5,945 bases of DNA, taken from positions 1-5,945 of the forward strand of contig QNBQ01000128.1 of the NCBI GenBank assembly GCA_003645735.1, given 5' to 3'. Shown piece by piece: positions 4,852 through 5,945 of the stretch. The notes under the pieces were generated by a model, which was not told the DNA's origin, made no database searches, and was given only the letters and a program-made list of their open reading frames with translations. Position 1 is the stretch's first letter. Every line of letters begins with the position of its first letter. The translations under genes and the position numbers were made by a program. The DNA comes from Candidatus Poribacteria bacterium. GTDB lineage: Bacteria > Poribacteria > WGA-4E > B28-G17.

Positions 4852-5945
4852 ATGTGGAGGTTCATCTACAGCTACCTGTTCATCCCCCTCATCTACCTCT
4901 ACTTCCGCCTCCGCTCCCTGACCGATGAGAAGGTCAGGGAGGGGTTCGAGGGGCGGAAAGGGGTTTTCGAGAGCCTGAAGCGGCAACTGGAGGGGGCGCG
5001 CGACCTTCCCAAGACCGTCTGGCTCCACTTCACATCGGTCGGCGAGTTCGAACAGGCCAAGCCGATCATAGAGGGGCTGAAGGACGAGGCCAGGATTGTC
5101 CTCACATATTTCTCCCCCTCCGTCAGGAGGAACGTCGAGAGATACCCGCACAAGGACGCCCACATCTACCTGCCGCTTGACACGAGGCGGAACGCCAGGA
5201 AGCTCTTCGAGCTCATAAAGCCCGACCTGCTGATCTTCTCGAAGTTCGACATCTGGCCCAACCTGGTCTGGGAGGCCTCCAGGAGGGGGGTGCCCGTGGC
5301 TTTGATAGCCGGCACCCTCCACGCCGGATCCAGGAGGATATCGAGGCTGGGAAGGCCGTTTTTCAAGGCGGTTCACAGGCATATCTCGATGCACTGCGCC
5401 ATCTCCGAGGGCGACGCCGAGAGGTTCAAAACGTTGTGCGGCGACCCGGACAAAGTGGCCGTCACGGGCGATACGAGGTTCGACCAGGTTTACAGGAGGG
5501 CGATGAGCGTGGGGGACGAGCCGATCATCCCCTCCCAAGGGACGATCAAGAGGCCGATATTGATAGCCGGCAGCACCTACGCCGAAAGCGAAAGGGTTTT
5601 GATCGACGCCTACAAGCGGATCGAGAGGCTCAAAGGCGAACACCCCTTCACCCTCATCCTGGTGCCCCACGAGCCCTCCCCCGATCGGATAGCCGAGATA
5701 GAGGAGCTTCTGAGGGAAGAGGGGCTGAGGTTCGTCAAGCTGAGCGAGATAGAGGAGGGGATGGACCTAGGCGGGTATGAGGTTGTGGTGATAGATGCGG
5801 TGGGGCTGCTGGCGGCGCTTTACAAATTGGGGGATATCGCCTTCGTGGGAGGCAGCTTCAGGGGGAGCGTCCACAACGTGATGGAGCCAGCGGCCATGGG
5901 CAAACCCGTCCTGTTCGGCCCCTACATCCAGAACTCCTATGAGGC
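4852..5945 (+). CDS. kdtA: 3-deoxy-D-manno-octulosonic acid (Kdo) transferase, 3' truncated
   Basis: From ATG 4852 the frame is open for 364 codons to the window edge; about 60 residues of a usual 420-430 are missing. The enzyme (also named WaaA) transfers Kdo from CMP-Kdo to the lipid A precursor at the cytoplasmic face of the inner membrane. Residues 6-20 form a short hydrophobic N-terminal anchor. The acceptor-domain motif LHFTSVGEFEQ (58-68) carries the catalytic base, E65. LTYFSP and YLPLD are further GT30 blocks. The C-terminal nucleotide-sugar domain shows AGST, LVPHEP (270-275), FVGGSF (331-336), and HNVMEPAAMGKPVLFGPY (341-358). The usual ExE-WP block reads SKFDIWPN (130-137), with Lys and Asp where E. 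coli and Aquifex have Glu. The only in-frame space upstream of 4852 begins after a TGA at 4831-4833 and has no ATG or GTG. The Shine-Dalgarno is poor (AAGGGGTG about 13 bases away, or GGGGCGG just upstream). Confidence 0.93.
   Translation, partial: MWRFIYSYLFIPLIYLYFRLRSLTDEKVREGFEGRKGVFESLKRQLEGARDLPKTVWLHFTSVGEFEQAKPIIEGLKDEARIVLTYFSPSVRRNVERYPHKDAHIYLPLDTRRNARKLFELIKPDLLIFSKFDIWPNLVWEASRRGVPVALIAGTLHAGSRRISRLGRPFFKAVHRHISMHCAISEGDAERFKTLCGDPDKVAVTGDTRFDQVYRRAMSVGDEPIIPSQGTIKRPILIAGSTYAESERVLIDAYKRIERLKGEHPFTLILVPHEPSPDRIAEIEELLREEGLRFVKLSEIEEGMDLGGYEVVVIDAVGLLAALYKLGDIAFVGGSFRGSVHNVMEPAAMGKPVLFGPYIQNSYE

Noticed and set aside
4822..5670. Long - strand frame opposite kdtA
   Set aside because: The + strand shows a full run of Kdo transferase motifs. 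The reverse frame shows no recognisable domain.
5436..5780. + strand frame inside kdtA in another phase
   Set aside because: The product is Arg/Gly/Asp-rich without any domain and lies fully inside a well-supported gene.

Overview
The window comes from a GC-rich bacterial genome (about 60% GC by eye). It holds seven genes, all on the + strand, packed almost end to end; two of them run off the window edges. A Kdo transferase gene (lipid A/LPS core assembly) at the right end indicates a Gram-negative envelope and argues against an archaeon. Arginine is mostly AGG/AGA and isoleucine is often ATA, and the proteins are rich in Glu, Lys and Arg. This looks like a thermophile or a deep-branching uncultured phylum. 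Candidatus Poribacteria or a relative is a guess from the family combination; the sequence does not prove it.

Layout. 2-499 is the C-terminal part of a GlpC-like cysteine-rich (CCG-domain) redox subunit. 541-1179 is a family 4 iron-sulfur uracil-DNA glycosylase ending in a beta-clamp-type peptide. 1196-1936 is a TIM-barrel metal-dependent hydrolase of the amidohydrolase-2 type. 1939-2877 is an M14 zinc carboxypeptidase-like protein. 2874-4007 is an Eis-like GNAT acetyltransferase with a C-terminal SCP2-like domain. 4045-4794 is a xylose-isomerase-like TIM-barrel sugar phosphate isomerase/epimerase. 4852-5945 is KdtA/WaaA, cut off by the right edge.

Gene relations. The hydrolase, peptidase and acetyltransferase genes touch or overlap (1933-1939 and 2874-2877), so they are probably translated together. 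Hydrolase, peptidase and acetyltransferase activities suggest processing of a small amide- or peptide-like compound, but the substrate cannot be read from the sequence. The isomerase gene is preceded by a perfect TATAAT just after the acetyltransferase stop, and the kdtA gene by a weaker promoter-like pair, so at least two internal transcription starts are possible. No intrinsic terminator, RNA gene, CRISPR array, insertion sequence or tRNA was seen. The longest gap between genes is about 57 bases.

I found no clearly new system. The observations most worth checking are the clamp-binding tail of the glycosylase, the coupled hydrolase/M14/GNAT trio, and active-site substitutions in the hydrolase and in KdtA.
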